64,000 bases of DNA from JANMJD01 sp963828405 (GTDB lineage Bacteria > Actinomycetota > Acidimicrobiia > Acidimicrobiales > Ilumatobacteraceae), in NCBI GenBank assembly GCA_963828405.1, contig CAWHEG010000031.1, positions 1,426,001 to 1,490,000 of the forward strand, given 5' to 3'. Below, in pieces: positions 41,897-50,556 of this stretch; position 1 is the first letter of the stretch; each line of letters begins with the position of its first letter. The notes beneath the pieces are model-generated. The model was not told the DNA's origin and did not search any database. It saw only the letters and a program-made list of their open reading frames with translations. The translations under genes were made by a program, and so were the position numbers.

Positions 41897-42640
41897 ATGG
41901 ACCGCTTCATCGGAAAGAACGTGCTGGTCACCGGCGCCGGCTCGGGCATCGGCCGGGCCGTTGCGATGCGCCTGGCCGCCGAAGGGGGGCACGTCGCCTG
42001 CACCGACGTGCGGGGCGCCGACGAGACGGCCGCGGCGATCCGCGCCGCTGGTGGCATGGCGATCGACCGCGTGCTCGACGTGGCCGACGCGGCGATGGTC
42101 GCCGCCGTCGTCGACGACATCGCCGCCACGCTGGGCGGCCTCGACGTGGTGTGCAACATCGCCGGCGTCGGCCATTTCGCCCACTCCCACACCGAGACGC
42201 CCGAGAACTTCCAACGGGTGATCGACATCAACCTCAACGGCACGTTCTACGTGTCGCGCTACGCCCTGCCGTACCTGCTCGACGGCGGCGGGGTGATCGT
42301 CAACACGGCGTCCAACGCCGGGCTGATGGGCCAGCCGTGGAGCGCGGCGTACTGCGCCTCGAAAGGCGGGGTCGTGATGCTCACCAAGGCCATGGGATTC
42401 GAGTACCAGGACCAGGGGGTGCGGGTGAACGCCATCGCGCCGGGGGGCACGAAGACGAACATCGTCCACTCATTCGGGCTGCCCGAGGGGGCCAAGTACG
42501 GCCGCATGCACCGGATGATGTCCCCGATGGGGATGGCCGATCCGTCCGACATCGCCGCCGCGTTCGCCTTCGTGGCCTCCGACGAGGCCAGGTTCATGAC
42601 CTCCACCGTCGTCAGCGTCGACGCCGGACTGGTCGGCTGA
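41897..42640 (+). CDS. SDR-family oxidoreductase
   Basis: 247 residues. The NAD(P)-binding motif TGAGSGIG is at 12-19, CNIAGVG is the NAG equivalent, and the catalytic Ser lies in VNTASNAG with YCASK for Tyr and Lys. GAGGA lies 7 nt before the ATG. It resembles 3-oxoacyl or cyclic-alcohol dehydrogenases of degradation pathways. It follows the acyl-CoA ligase with 37 bp between them, likely one operon. Confidence 0.88.
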   Translation: MDRFIGKNVLVTGAGSGIGRAVAMRLAAEGGHVACTDVRGADETAAAIRAAGGMAIDRVLDVADAAMVAAVVDDIAATLGGLDVVCNIAGVGHFAHSHTETPENFQRVIDINLNGTFYVSRYALPYLLDGGGVIVNTASNAGLMGQPWSAAYCASKGGVVMLTKAMGFEYQDQGVRVNAIAPGGTKTNIVHSFGLPEGAKYGRMHRMMSPMGMADPSDIAAAFAFVASDEARFMTSTVVSVDAGLVG

Positions 42641-42776
42641 GTCCGCTCGGAGGATGGGCCATCTGGACCATCGGCTCCGCTCACGGCGTCGTTCGCCAAA
42701 CGATTCGCGCCGCTGCGTCGTCTCATAGATGTCGGCCCTCGTGCGGGGCGGGCGCTGACATCGACGAGGAGATCCG

Positions 42777-43946
42777 ATGAATCGACGATTCGTATCCACA
42801 CTGACCGCCGTTGTGGCGTCGGGAGGAGCGCTGCTCGCCGGTGTCACCGTCGCCGGGGCCGTCGCCCCGCCCGAGCCTGTGCCCGCCGACGCGCAGGCGG
42901 CGCCGGCGGCTGCCCCCGTGGCCCCCGCGGCGCCGGTGACGTCGACGACGCTGCCGCTGTTCGGCGCTCCGCTGACGATCGACATCACCGCCGGTCCGGG
43001 CGGCGTGCTGGCCCGGGTCGCCGTCAACCCGGCCGACGGGTACACGGCGGTCGAGGTCAAGCCCAACGAGGTCGAGTTCGTCAACGACGCCGGCACGGCG
43101 ACCATCGAGGTCAAGGCCCGTCACGGCGGCCAGCGCATCGAGGTCCACGCGGCGTCGCTCGACGACCTCGTCGCCGGTGGCGGTGCCGGCGGTTGGTCGG
43201 GCGACGTGTTCGGTGACGGGGTCGTCACCGACGTCGGGTTCACGGTGGTCAAGAACGCTGACGGATCGCCCGACATCACCGGGATCGCGGTCTCGGGCGC
43301 GACGGCCGTGGTCGGCGAGGTCGAGCACTCCGACGGTGGGGCGAGGGTCTCGATCCGCTTCACCAACGGCGAGCAGTCCCGGGTGCTGTCGATCCGTGTC
43401 TCCACCCCCGACGGCGACGACCACGAGGACGACGACGGGGCGGGCATCCGCATCGCCCTGTCGAGGCTCAAGGGCCTCGACCTGCCGGCCGCCGATGCCG
43501 CGGGCACCCGCACCTGGAACGGCACGCTGTGCAACGGCAACCCGGCCTCGATCACCTACACCGTCGGTGAGGACGGCTCGTTGTCGGACGTCGGCTCCCA
43601 GCCGCCGGCGGCGAGGAACCGCCTCGACGGTCACAGCAGCGCCGACGTGCGCTTCTCGGACATCGAGCGGGTGCGCATCCGGGTCACCAGCCACGACGGC
43701 CAGATCCGGGTGTCGGTCGACGAGAAGTTCCGCTGCGACTCGCCCGACCCCGCGGTGAACACCGACGTGTCGACCACGCTTGCCAGCGACGAGTCCGACG
43801 ACGAGTCCGACGACGAGTCCGACGACGAGCCCGGCGACCGGTCGGGCGACCATGAAGACGGCGACGGCTCGGGCAAGGAGCGCGGCGGCGACGAAGGCCA
43901 GGACCGGGTCGGAGGCGGCGACCGGAGCGGCCCCGGTAATGACTGA
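42777..43946 (+). CDS. Secreted protein with acidic repetitive C-terminus
   Basis: 389 residues. Sec signal peptide (MNRRFVSTLTAVVASGGALLAGVTVAGAVAP). Pro/Ala-rich linker to about 50, then a beta-rich domain with two Cys pairs (TLCNGN and KFRCDSPD). The C-terminal 60 residues are acidic with ESDD-type repeats from a 12-bp DNA repeat at about 43789-43836. GAGGAG precedes the ATG. I do not recognise the family. The stop overlaps the next lipoprotein gene by 8 bp, so the pair is probably exported together and may interact. Confidence 0.7.
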   Translation: MNRRFVSTLTAVVASGGALLAGVTVAGAVAPPEPVPADAQAAPAAAPVAPAAPVTSTTLPLFGAPLTIDITAGPGGVLARVAVNPADGYTAVEVKPNEVEFVNDAGTATIEVKARHGGQRIEVHAASLDDLVAGGGAGGWSGDVFGDGVVTDVGFTVVKNADGSPDITGIAVSGATAVVGEVEHSDGGARVSIRFTNGEQSRVLSIRVSTPDGDDHEDDDGAGIRIALSRLKGLDLPAADAAGTRTWNGTLCNGNPASITYTVGEDGSLSDVGSQPPAARNRLDGHSSADVRFSDIERVRIRVTSHDGQIRVSVDEKFRCDSPDPAVNTDVSTTLASDESDDESDDESDDEPGDRSGDHEDGDGSGKERGGDEGQDRVGGGDRSGPGND

Positions 43947-44676
43947 TCGTTCGAAGGGTCCACCGCGCCGGTTGCACCTCCTCGCATTGCTGGCGGCCGT
44001 CGGTCTGTTCGCCTGCGGAGGAGGAGGCGGGGTCACCGCCGGCGATGGTGAAAAGGCTCCGGCCACCACGACGATCGCCACGCCTGCGGTGCCCGGGACC
44101 GCCGGCGCCGCACCGTCCACGGTGGCCGCTGCCACCGTTCCCGCCACTGCCGCGCCCGCCCCCGCCCTGGACGGTGCCGCACTCCTCCTCGGAGCGCTCG
44201 ACGCCATCGCCGGCGGCTACCACTTCTCGACCACGGTGACCGTCGACGGCGCCGCGGTGGTCACCGCCGAGGGCGACCACCTCATCGACGGAACCCGCCT
44301 CACCCTCGTCGGGCCGGCCGGGGCACTGGCCTACGTGATCACTCCGAACGGCAGTTGGGTCCAACCCGACAGTGGCGAGTGGGAGTCGCTGGCGACCGCC
44401 CCGACTTCGGCCGATCCGCTGTCCGCCCTCCGCTCGCCGGCCTCGGTGACCGTCGTCGCCGCCGACGCCGCCTCGACGACGTTGAGCGTCACGGTGCCCG
44501 GCGTGACCCTGGGGATCCCGGGTGATCCGGCGGCGATGGCCGTGGTCGAGGCGACGATCGTCACCGCCGCCCTCAGCCAGGTCTCGTACTCGACCTCGGT
44601 CGACGGCCACCCGGCCGAGGTCAGCGCCACGATCGGGCCGATCGTCGACCCGAGCCCGGTCGTCGCCCCGGTCTGA
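43939..44676 (+). CDS. Putative lipoprotein, LppX/LprG-like pattern
   Basis: 245 residues from ATG 43939. Signal with lipobox LFACGGG (Cys at about 26), Thr/Ala/Pro linker, then a domain that reads like LppX/LprAFG-type lipoproteins (YHFSTTVTVDGAAVVTAEGDHLIDGTRLTLVGPAG...PNGSWVQP). Mycobacterial members carry lipids across the envelope. The relation is pattern-based only. The gene overlaps the upstream secreted-protein gene by 8 bp. Confidence 0.6.
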   Translation: MTDRSKGPPRRLHLLALLAAVGLFACGGGGGVTAGDGEKAPATTTIATPAVPGTAGAAPSTVAAATVPATAAPAPALDGAALLLGALDAIAGGYHFSTTVTVDGAAVVTAEGDHLIDGTRLTLVGPAGALAYVITPNGSWVQPDSGEWESLATAPTSADPLSALRSPASVTVVAADAASTTLSVTVPGVTLGIPGDPAAMAVVEATIVTAALSQVSYSTSVDGHPAEVSATIGPIVDPSPVVAPV

Positions 44677-44739
44677 GTCGGCACCCTCGCCGGTCCTTCG
44701 CCCGGCCCACGTCCGGGTTCTCGCCCCAATTCACGGGTG

Positions 44740-44770
44740 GGCGGGATCTGACGGGTCGTCAGATCCCGCC
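44740..44770. promoter_or_regulatory. Regulon palindrome, site 2 (SDR-TetR promoter), extended to 14-bp arms
   Basis: The core TCTGACG-GGT-CGTCAGA lies inside a longer perfect palindrome: GGCGGGATCTGACG at 44740-44753 pairs with 44757-44770. A -10-like TAGGCT (44771-44776) follows directly. The leader to the SDR start is about 110 nt. Confidence 0.75.
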
Positions 44771-44892
44771 TAGGCTCCCCGACGGGGCGTGCTCCCGGTT
44801 TCGGCACCTCACGGGTCGAATCGGTCCCGATCCGGGGAACACGTCCCGTGGATGGCGGCACATCGTCGCCCCGGAACGCGAAGGAGCCATCG

Positions 44893-45798
44893 ATGCCTAT
44901 CTGTGACGGACGGGTCGTGATCGTCACCGGGGCGGGCCGGGGGATCGGCCGGGCCCATGCGCTGGCTTTTGCCGCGGCGGGCGCCGAGGTCGTGGTCAAC
45001 GATCTCGGCGCCTCGCTCGGTGGCGACGGCATCGACCTGACGCCGGCCCAGCAGGTGGTCGCCGAGATCACCGCGGCGGGCGGTCGGGCGGTCGTCAACG
45101 GCGACGACGTCAGCGACTGGGACGGCGCCGGTCGCCTGGTCTCCCAGGCGATCGAGACCTTCGGCGGGCTCGACTCCCTGGTCTGCAACGCCGGAATCGT
45201 GCGGGACCGGATGCTCGTCAACATGTCGGTCGACGAGTGGGACGCCGTGATGCGCGTCCATCTGCGGGGCACCTTCTGTCCTGTCCGCCATGCGGTCGGC
45301 TACTGGCGCGACCAGCACAAGGCCGGGGAGCGACGTGCTGCGCGCATCGTGACCACGTCCTCGGGAGCCGGTCTGTTCGGCAGTCTGTCGCAGGCCAACT
45401 ACTCGGCGGCCAAGGCCGGGATCGCCGGGTTCACGATCGTCGCCGCCGCCGAACTCGGTCGATACGGGATCCTGGCCAACACCATCGCACCCTCGGCACG
45501 CAGCCGGATGACGCAGGCGGCGTTCGCCGAGATGATGGCCAGGCCGCCCGACGGACAGTTCGACGCAATGGATCCGGCGAACGTGTCGCCCCTCGTCGTG
45601 TGGCTCGGCAGCGCCGCGTGCCAGGTGACGGGGCGGGCCTTCGAGGTCGCCGGCGGGGAGCTGAGCGTGGCCGACGGGTGGCATCACGGCTCACCGCTCG
45701 ACAGGCACGCCCGCTGGGATCCCGAGGAGATCGGCGCCGCCGTCGCCGACCTGATCGCCGCCGCCCCGGCCCCGACCCCGGTGTATGGAGCCTCTTAG
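44893..45798 (+). CDS. SDR oxidoreductase, multifunctional-enzyme-type hydroxyacyl-CoA dehydrogenase-like
   Basis: 301 residues from ATG 44893 behind GAAGGAG. TGAGRGIGRAHALAFAAAGAEVVVNDLG carries the cofactor loop with the long insert typical of peroxisomal MFE-2-type (3R)-hydroxyacyl-CoA dehydrogenases. The active site is TSSGAGLFGSLSQANYSAAKAG and the C-terminal extension HARWDPEEIGAAVADL. It probably oxidises a 3-hydroxyacyl-CoA in beta-oxidation of a non-standard acid. Preceded by the extended regulon palindrome. The last 14 bp overlap the TetR gene. Confidence 0.87.
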   Translation: MPICDGRVVIVTGAGRGIGRAHALAFAAAGAEVVVNDLGASLGGDGIDLTPAQQVVAEITAAGGRAVVNGDDVSDWDGAGRLVSQAIETFGGLDSLVCNAGIVRDRMLVNMSVDEWDAVMRVHLRGTFCPVRHAVGYWRDQHKAGERRAARIVTTSSGAGLFGSLSQANYSAAKAGIAGFTIVAAAELGRYGILANTIAPSARSRMTQAAFAEMMARPPDGQFDAMDPANVSPLVVWLGSAACQVTGRAFEVAGGELSVADGWHHGSPLDRHARWDPEEIGAAVADLIAAAPAPTPVYGAS

Positions 45799-46465
45799 GG
45801 TGGGCGATTCGGCCGTGTTCGCCGCGGACGGACGGGTGATCGGCGCCCGCGCCCGGCGCACGCGTCGCCGCCTGCTCGACGCCACTGCGGCGCTGCTCGC
45901 CGAGCGGGGGACGCTCGGGCTGCGCGTCGTCGACATCTCGCGTGACGTCGATGCCTCTCCGGCGACGTTCTACCAGTACTTCACCGACGTCGAGGAGGCG
46001 CTCGTGGCCCTCGCCGACGAGGTGACCGACGAGGTGGAACCGATCCGCATCCACCTGGCACCGTTGTGGGTCGATCGCTCGGGCATCGAGCACGCCCGAC
46101 TGTTCGTCGCCGGGTTCCTCGACTACCGCCGGCGCAACAGCGCGATCCTGCGCCTGCGGGACCTGCGCGCCGAGGAGGGCGACGTGCGGTTCCGCGCCAT
46201 CCGCCTGCGCGGCTACTCCGGGCTGATGTCCGACCTGATGGGCAAGGTCGACGGGGCGGTGGCCGACGGGCGGCTGCCTCGGGCGATGAACTCCTACGCC
46301 GTGGCCGGCGCGGCGCTGGCGATGATCGAGCGGCTGGTCACCTACCAGGCCGAGTTCGAGCGACGGGGTGTCAGCCGGGAATCGATGATCGAGACAGTCG
46401 CGCTGCTGCTGTTCAACACCGTCGAGGGCTCGACACCGGCTATTTCGAGATCGACGCCGACGTGA
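45785..46465 (+). CDS. TetR-family transcriptional regulator
   Basis: 226 residues from ATG 45785, overlapping the SDR gene by 14 bp; a GTG at 45815 is an alternative start. Helix-turn-helix: RRRLLDATAALLAERGTLGLRVVDISRDVDASPATFYQYFTDVEEAL. The C-terminal ligand domain is helical. It is co-transcribed with the SDR behind the best regulon palindrome, so it is the leading candidate for the repressor of all five palindrome-bearing promoters. The ligand may be an acyl-CoA. The C-terminal 26 bp overlap the convergent protease gene. Confidence 0.9.
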   Translation: MEPLRVGDSAVFAADGRVIGARARRTRRRLLDATAALLAERGTLGLRVVDISRDVDASPATFYQYFTDVEEALVALADEVTDEVEPIRIHLAPLWVDRSGIEHARLFVAGFLDYRRRNSAILRLRDLRAEEGDVRFRAIRLRGYSGLMSDLMGKVDGAVADGRLPRAMNSYAVAGAALAMIERLVTYQAEFERRGVSRESMIETVALLLFNTVEGSTPAISRSTPT

Positions 46466-48230
46466 CGACGTTCGCCGCCGGGTTGTAGGTCGCGCCGCTC
46501 TTGGTCACGTTGGTGATCGTCAGGGTGAAGTTGGCGTGCGTGGCCCTCGTGCTCGACGAGACGAGCGTCTTCCAGCCGTTCGACGCAGTCGTCCCATAGG
46601 TCGACTTCGTGTAGGTGCCGGTGAACGTTCCGTCGACCCGGGCGCCGCCGACGGGGTTCCCGCCGGCGTCGACGACGAGGACGTCGGCGTAGGCGTAGAA
46701 CTTGTCGGCGGACTGCACCCAGCGCATGTTGATCGCCCCGATGTGCAGCGCCGGAGCCGTCGTCGGCACGCTCGTCTGGCCGGAGACGGTGAGGGTGTAA
46801 CGGCCGACACTGGCGAAGTCGCTGTAGCCGGTCGAGGCGGCGCTGGCGTAGCCGGTTCCGTCGACCCGTACGTAGTAGGTCCCTGCGGGCACGCTCAGGC
46901 TGAGCGCGGCGTTCATGCCGGTCGCCGCCTCGGTGGTCGTGGTCCCCGTCGCCGGGTCGCTCGCCGCGAGTACGGCGCCCGAGCTGTTCAGCAGTTCCAA
47001 CCGGGCGTCGAGGTCGGCGCTCACGGCGTTGGCGTTGACGGAGACGTTCAAGGTCGTGGCCCCCGTGGACAGCTTGTAGACGTCGACGTCGGTGCGCGTC
47101 CCGATGACGGCGCTCACCGTCGCCGGAGAGCTTCCGAGGAGCGCGGCGGCCGAGGTCGAGTCGCCCGCGTCGTCGCCGACGAGCGGCCCCCCGTTGGACA
47201 CGACGACGTTGAAGTCGTTCTCGGTGTTGTTCGCCCCGCTGTACTCGCCGACGCTCCACTGGGTGATCGGCTTGTAGTAGCCGACCCCCATGATCGGAGC
47301 CCAGTTCCCGTGGCCGGCGTAGTAGCCGGTGGTCGAGGTGCCGTCGTGGCTCAGCCCGAGGTTGTGGCCGATCTCGTGGGCGGCCGCCTCGGTGATCGAC
47401 TTGGCACCCGTGCCGACACCCTGGGTGAACACCCAGGCCGGCTGGTAGAACGCGTGGCTGGAGGTCAGGTCGTAGGTGCCGACGTAGGCGACGCCGCCGC
47501 ACCCGCAGCCCGAGTAGATCGACGACGTGGGGCTGATCACCGCCCGGGTACCGAAGACGAGGTCGCTGGAGCCGGATCGGGTGATCGCATCCGCCGGCGG
47601 CTCCTGCGTCGTCACGTCGATGGCGAACGGGGCGAAGTCCTCGGCGATCCGCTGCCACACGGACTGGATGACGTCCATCTCGGCGGTACTGAACGTCGAT
47701 GGGGAGCCGTCGGTGTCGTAGGGCGCGGCGGTGAAGGTCGCGCCCGTCGTCGCGTCGTTCCATGCCGTGCCCGTGACCGTGTGACCGGTGAAGTCGAGGT
47801 AGGCGACCCGGTTCGACCCGGGACGACTGTGGAGCAGGAAGGTCTGGGAGTAGTCGAGCGCCGCGGCCGTCGCCGGCGTGGCGGTGGCCAGCGCAGCCTG
47901 TTCGGTCGGGGCCAACTGGAGCATGGCGTCGAGGTAGAGGGCGTGCCCTCGTCGGTCGAGCCACAGCTGGGGATCGGCGGCGAGCCTGGCCCGCAGGGCG
48001 GCCTCGCTCATCCCGTTGCGCCGGGCGGCCTCGGCCAAGCCTCGTCCTGCAAGGGCGATGGCGCGTTCGCCGCCGGCCGGGGCGGCGAGGATCTCCGATT
48101 CGACCGGCCCGTCGACGACGGCATCGCCGGTGGCCGATGGAGCAGGCTCCGCCGAGGCGGGAAGCCCCGAGCCGAGACCGGCAACCACGCAGAGGATGAC
48201 ACTTGAAGTGATGATTCTATTACGTCGCAC
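46440..48230 (-). CDS. Secreted metzincin-type zinc metalloprotease with C-terminal PPC domain
   Basis: 596 residues from GTG 48230; an ATG at 48263 is also in frame but would place extra residues before the signal. Signal peptide (RRNRIITSSVILCVVAGLGSG). Catalytic motif AAHEIGHNLGLSHDG (HExxHxxGxxH) followed by the Met-turn candidate PIMGVGYY. Cys pair in SGCGCGG. A bacterial pre-peptidase domain (DVDVYKLSTGATTLNVSVNA ... YYVRVDG) and a C-terminal beta domain follow. Extracellular protease. It overlaps the TetR gene end by 26 bp. Confidence 0.88.
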   Translation of the reverse strand: MRRNRIITSSVILCVVAGLGSGLPASAEPAPSATGDAVVDGPVESEILAAPAGGERAIALAGRGLAEAARRNGMSEAALRARLAADPQLWLDRRGHALYLDAMLQLAPTEQAALATATPATAAALDYSQTFLLHSRPGSNRVAYLDFTGHTVTGTAWNDATTGATFTAAPYDTDGSPSTFSTAEMDVIQSVWQRIAEDFAPFAIDVTTQEPPADAITRSGSSDLVFGTRAVISPTSSIYSGCGCGGVAYVGTYDLTSSHAFYQPAWVFTQGVGTGAKSITEAAAHEIGHNLGLSHDGTSTTGYYAGHGNWAPIMGVGYYKPITQWSVGEYSGANNTENDFNVVVSNGGPLVGDDAGDSTSAAALLGSSPATVSAVIGTRTDVDVYKLSTGATTLNVSVNANAVSADLDARLELLNSSGAVLAASDPATGTTTTEAATGMNAALSLSVPAGTYYVRVDGTGYASAASTGYSDFASVGRYTLTVSGQTSVPTTAPALHIGAINMRWVQSADKFYAYADVLVVDAGGNPVGGARVDGTFTGTYTKSTYGTTASNGWKTLVSSSTRATHANFTLTITNVTKSGATYNPAANVVTSASISK

Positions 48231-48557
48231 GTTCGACAGGTCCTCCCCGGTCGGCGCCGCCAAGCCGACGCACCATTAGCGGGAGGGTATCCACGACGTC
48301 TGGGCATCGACCGGACACGAGGAGTGAAATGATCGAATCTTGACGAACTGCAGCGAGCGGGGAGTGCAATGCGGTCAACCGGTCCCGCGGTCGGGGGTGG
48401 GACGGGTGGCGTCGGCTCCAGCTTTGCAGCGGAAAAAGTGAGCCGCCCCGGGTGCAGCGACCGGCCGAAGCCATCGCGCCCCCGGGGCGGATCTCGGTGG
48501 TTCGGAATGCCCCGTAGAGCGATCTCGGAGGTGTTACCCTCAATCTCGACCTACGTC

Positions 48558-48591
48558 AATCGCCCGTCGGAGCAAGCTCTGGCGGGCGATT
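48558..48591. repeat. Inverted repeat (9-bp arms)
   Basis: AATCGCCCG (48558-48566) and CGGGCGATT (48583-48591) are perfect arms around a 16-nt spacer. No T-run on either side, so not a typical intrinsic terminator; it could be a structured RNA element. Confidence 0.45.
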
Positions 48592-48812
48592 CCCATTGTG
48601 CCGTACCTTCGGGCCCGAGAGCCTTCCGGAACACGCTGGGCATCTTCCCCTGACTGGTTCAGCTTCTCCGTTCCTCGACCCGGTTCATCGTTGCCCGGTG
48701 CAAGCACCCGACACCTCGTCCCCAGGCTCCGGAGCGTTTCCGCATTCCCCTGTACGCAACCCAGCATGCACCAGGAGTTTTCCCAGGTCAAGAGGTATTT
48801 TCTAATCCCCAG

Positions 48813-48900
48813 GGTTATCCCCCGACTTTCTCGGTTATCCCCCGACTTTTACATTTCGTCCACTGGTCGACCCACTGTTGTGCACAGCGTTGTGCACAGC
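48813..48900. repeat. DnaA-box-like repeat cluster
   Basis: GGTTATCCCCCGACTTT occurs at 48813-48829 and 48833-48849 (20-bp period). TTGTGCACAGC occurs at 48878-48888 and 48890-48900 (12-bp period). TTATCC and TTGTGCACA resemble the DnaA boxes TTATCCACA and TTGTCCACA of actinobacterial origins. No dnaA, dnaN or rpmH is nearby. Confidence 0.5.
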
Positions 48901-48909
48901 CGGAGTGGA

Positions 48910-50556
48910 TCAGGCAGCGATCAAGGAGGCCCGGCCGGTGGACACGAACCGTGATTCCCACTCGGCACGCCCGGTCGCGCCGAAGGGGACGTAGCCGTGC
49001 TCACGCGGCGGGCACCACCAGGTCGGGTCGTCGGACTGCCATCGATCGGCGACCAGCACCCGCTTGAGCACCTTGTTGGTCTGGGTCATCGGGAAGTCGG
49101 CCACCACCCGCACGAACGTGGGCAGCGATTTCGGCCCGAGATCGGGTTGGGCGGCCAGGAACGCGGCGAAGGATCGAGGGTCGAAGACCGCTCCGGGAGC
49201 AAGTTGGAGCGCGGCCATCAGCCGGTCGCCCGCTTCGGGGTCGGGCACGCCGAAGACCGCGGCGATGGTCACGTCGGGGTGGCGCATCAGCACCCGCTCG
49301 ATCGGGGCGGCCGCCAGGTTCTCACCGTCGACGCGTAGCCAGTCGGCACTGCGTCCGGCGAAGTAGAAGTACCCCTGCTCGTCGCGGTAGCCGAGGTCGC
49401 CGGTCCAGTACCAGCCGTTGCGCAGTCGCTCGGCGTTGGCCTCGTCGTTGTCCCAGTACCCCTCGAACATCGTCGAACCGGTGTTGACGATCTCGCCCGT
49501 GGCCGCCTCGGCGTTGAGCAACCGGCCGGCGTCGTCGAAGCGGGCGGGTGGCTTCTCCTCGCCCGAGTCGGGATCGAGGACCTTGACCTCGGGTGGTGCG
49601 ATGCCCAGGGCTCCGGCGGGCATGCCGGGGACGCGACCGATCGAGGCGCCGGTCTCGGTCTGTCCGTAGCCGTCCATCAGCCGACAGCCGAAGCGTTGCT
49701 CGAAGCGGTGGAGGTCGGCCTCGTTGGCCTCGTTGCCGAAACCGCGGATCAACGGGTTGTCGGCGTCGTCGGGCGCGGCCGGTGTGGCCAGCACGTAGGC
49801 CAGTGGCTTGCCGACGTAGTTGAAGTAGGTGGCGCCGAAGCGGCGGACGTCGGGGAGGAACTGCGACGCGGAGAACGTCCGGCGCATGGCGAGCGCCGCT
49901 CCCGAGTACACGCTCGGCGCCCAGGCGGTCATCAGGGCGTTGGAGTGGAACAGCGGCATCGACCCGTAGATCACGTCCCGTTCCGTGAGCTGCTGGGCGG
50001 CGCACAGGTTGGCGGCCACGAAGCACATCCGCCCATGGCTGCGGATCACCGCCTTGGGCCGCCCGCCGGTCGTTCCCGACGTGAACAACAGCAGGAACTG
50101 GGTGGCCGGATCGACGGTGTCGGCGGGAAGCGGCGCTCCCGCGTGGGCGGCGAGCCGCCCGAGGTAGTCGGTGCTCTCGACGGTGAACACCCGGCCGGCG
50201 GCCGCTCCGAGGTCGAGACCGTCGAGCAGGCCGACGAGCGCCTCGTCGGTGATGATCAACTGGCAGCGGGTGTAGCGGATGTCGGCGGCCAGTTCCTCGC
50301 CCCGGCGGGTCGGGTTGATGCCGACGACCGTCGCCCCGGCCAGGGCGGCGCCGCCCAGCCACATCGTGAAGTCGGGGACGTTCTCGAGCAGGACACCGAT
50401 GTGCGCAGGCCCGTCGAGTTGCATCTCCGCCCACCACGACGCCCGGACTGCGCACCCGGCGGTCCACTCGCGCCAGGTCCACGACTCGTCCTCGAAGGCC
50501 AGACCCGGGCGATCATCGTCGGCCCGGGCGCGGACGAGGGCGGCGATCGTGCTCAC
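48910..50556 (-). CDS. FadD17-like fatty acyl-CoA ligase
   Basis: 548 residues from GTG 50556. LLFTSGTTGGRPKAVIRSH (A3), DGYGQTETGASI (A5), WYWTGDLGYRDEQGYFYFAGR (A7-A8), VDGENLAAAPIERVLMRHPDV and the terminal Lys region TQTNKVLKRVL are all present. Segments such as PLFHSNALMTAWAPSVYSGAALAMRRTFSASQFLPDVRRFGAT follow mycobacterial FadD17, which is tied to sterol side-chain catabolism. The start overlaps the stop of the amidohydrolase gene (GTGA), so both are driven by the promoter with the regulon palindrome. Confidence 0.9.
   Translation of the reverse strand: MSTIAALVRARADDDRPGLAFEDESWTWREWTAGCAVRASWWAEMQLDGPAHIGVLLENVPDFTMWLGGAALAGATVVGINPTRRGEELAADIRYTRCQLIITDEALVGLLDGLDLGAAAGRVFTVESTDYLGRLAAHAGAPLPADTVDPATQFLLLFTSGTTGGRPKAVIRSHGRMCFVAANLCAAQQLTERDVIYGSMPLFHSNALMTAWAPSVYSGAALAMRRTFSASQFLPDVRRFGATYFNYVGKPLAYVLATPAAPDDADNPLIRGFGNEANEADLHRFEQRFGCRLMDGYGQTETGASIGRVPGMPAGALGIAPPEVKVLDPDSGEEKPPARFDDAGRLLNAEAATGEIVNTGSTMFEGYWDNDEANAERLRNGWYWTGDLGYRDEQGYFYFAGRSADWLRVDGENLAAAPIERVLMRHPDVTIAAVFGVPDPEAGDRLMAALQLAPGAVFDPRSFAAFLAAQPDLGPKSLPTFVRVVADFPMTQTNKVLKRVLVADRWQSDDPTWWCPPREHGYVPFGATGRAEWESRFVSTGRASLIAA

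Larger units (their letters stand above)
48231..48909. other. Intergenic region with hairpin and DnaA-box-like repeats
   Basis: 679 bp with no supportable gene. It contains the promoter side of the metalloprotease gene, a 9-bp-arm hairpin at 48558-48591 and an A/T-richer repeat cluster at 48813-48900. The pattern is described separately. Confidence 0.5.

Noticed and set aside
43789..43836. CRISPR-like short repeats
   Set aside because: The 12-bp repeats have no spacers and simply encode ESDD in a coding frame.
44740..44770. Intrinsic terminator for the lipoprotein gene
   Set aside because: The arms share the regulon core and are followed by a -10-like hexamer rather than a T-run. An operator explains it better, although a double role is possible.
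48813..48900. Chromosomal origin of replication
   Set aside because: No dnaA, dnaN, rpmH or parAB nearby, and only four box-like repeats. Kept as a finding, not called an origin.
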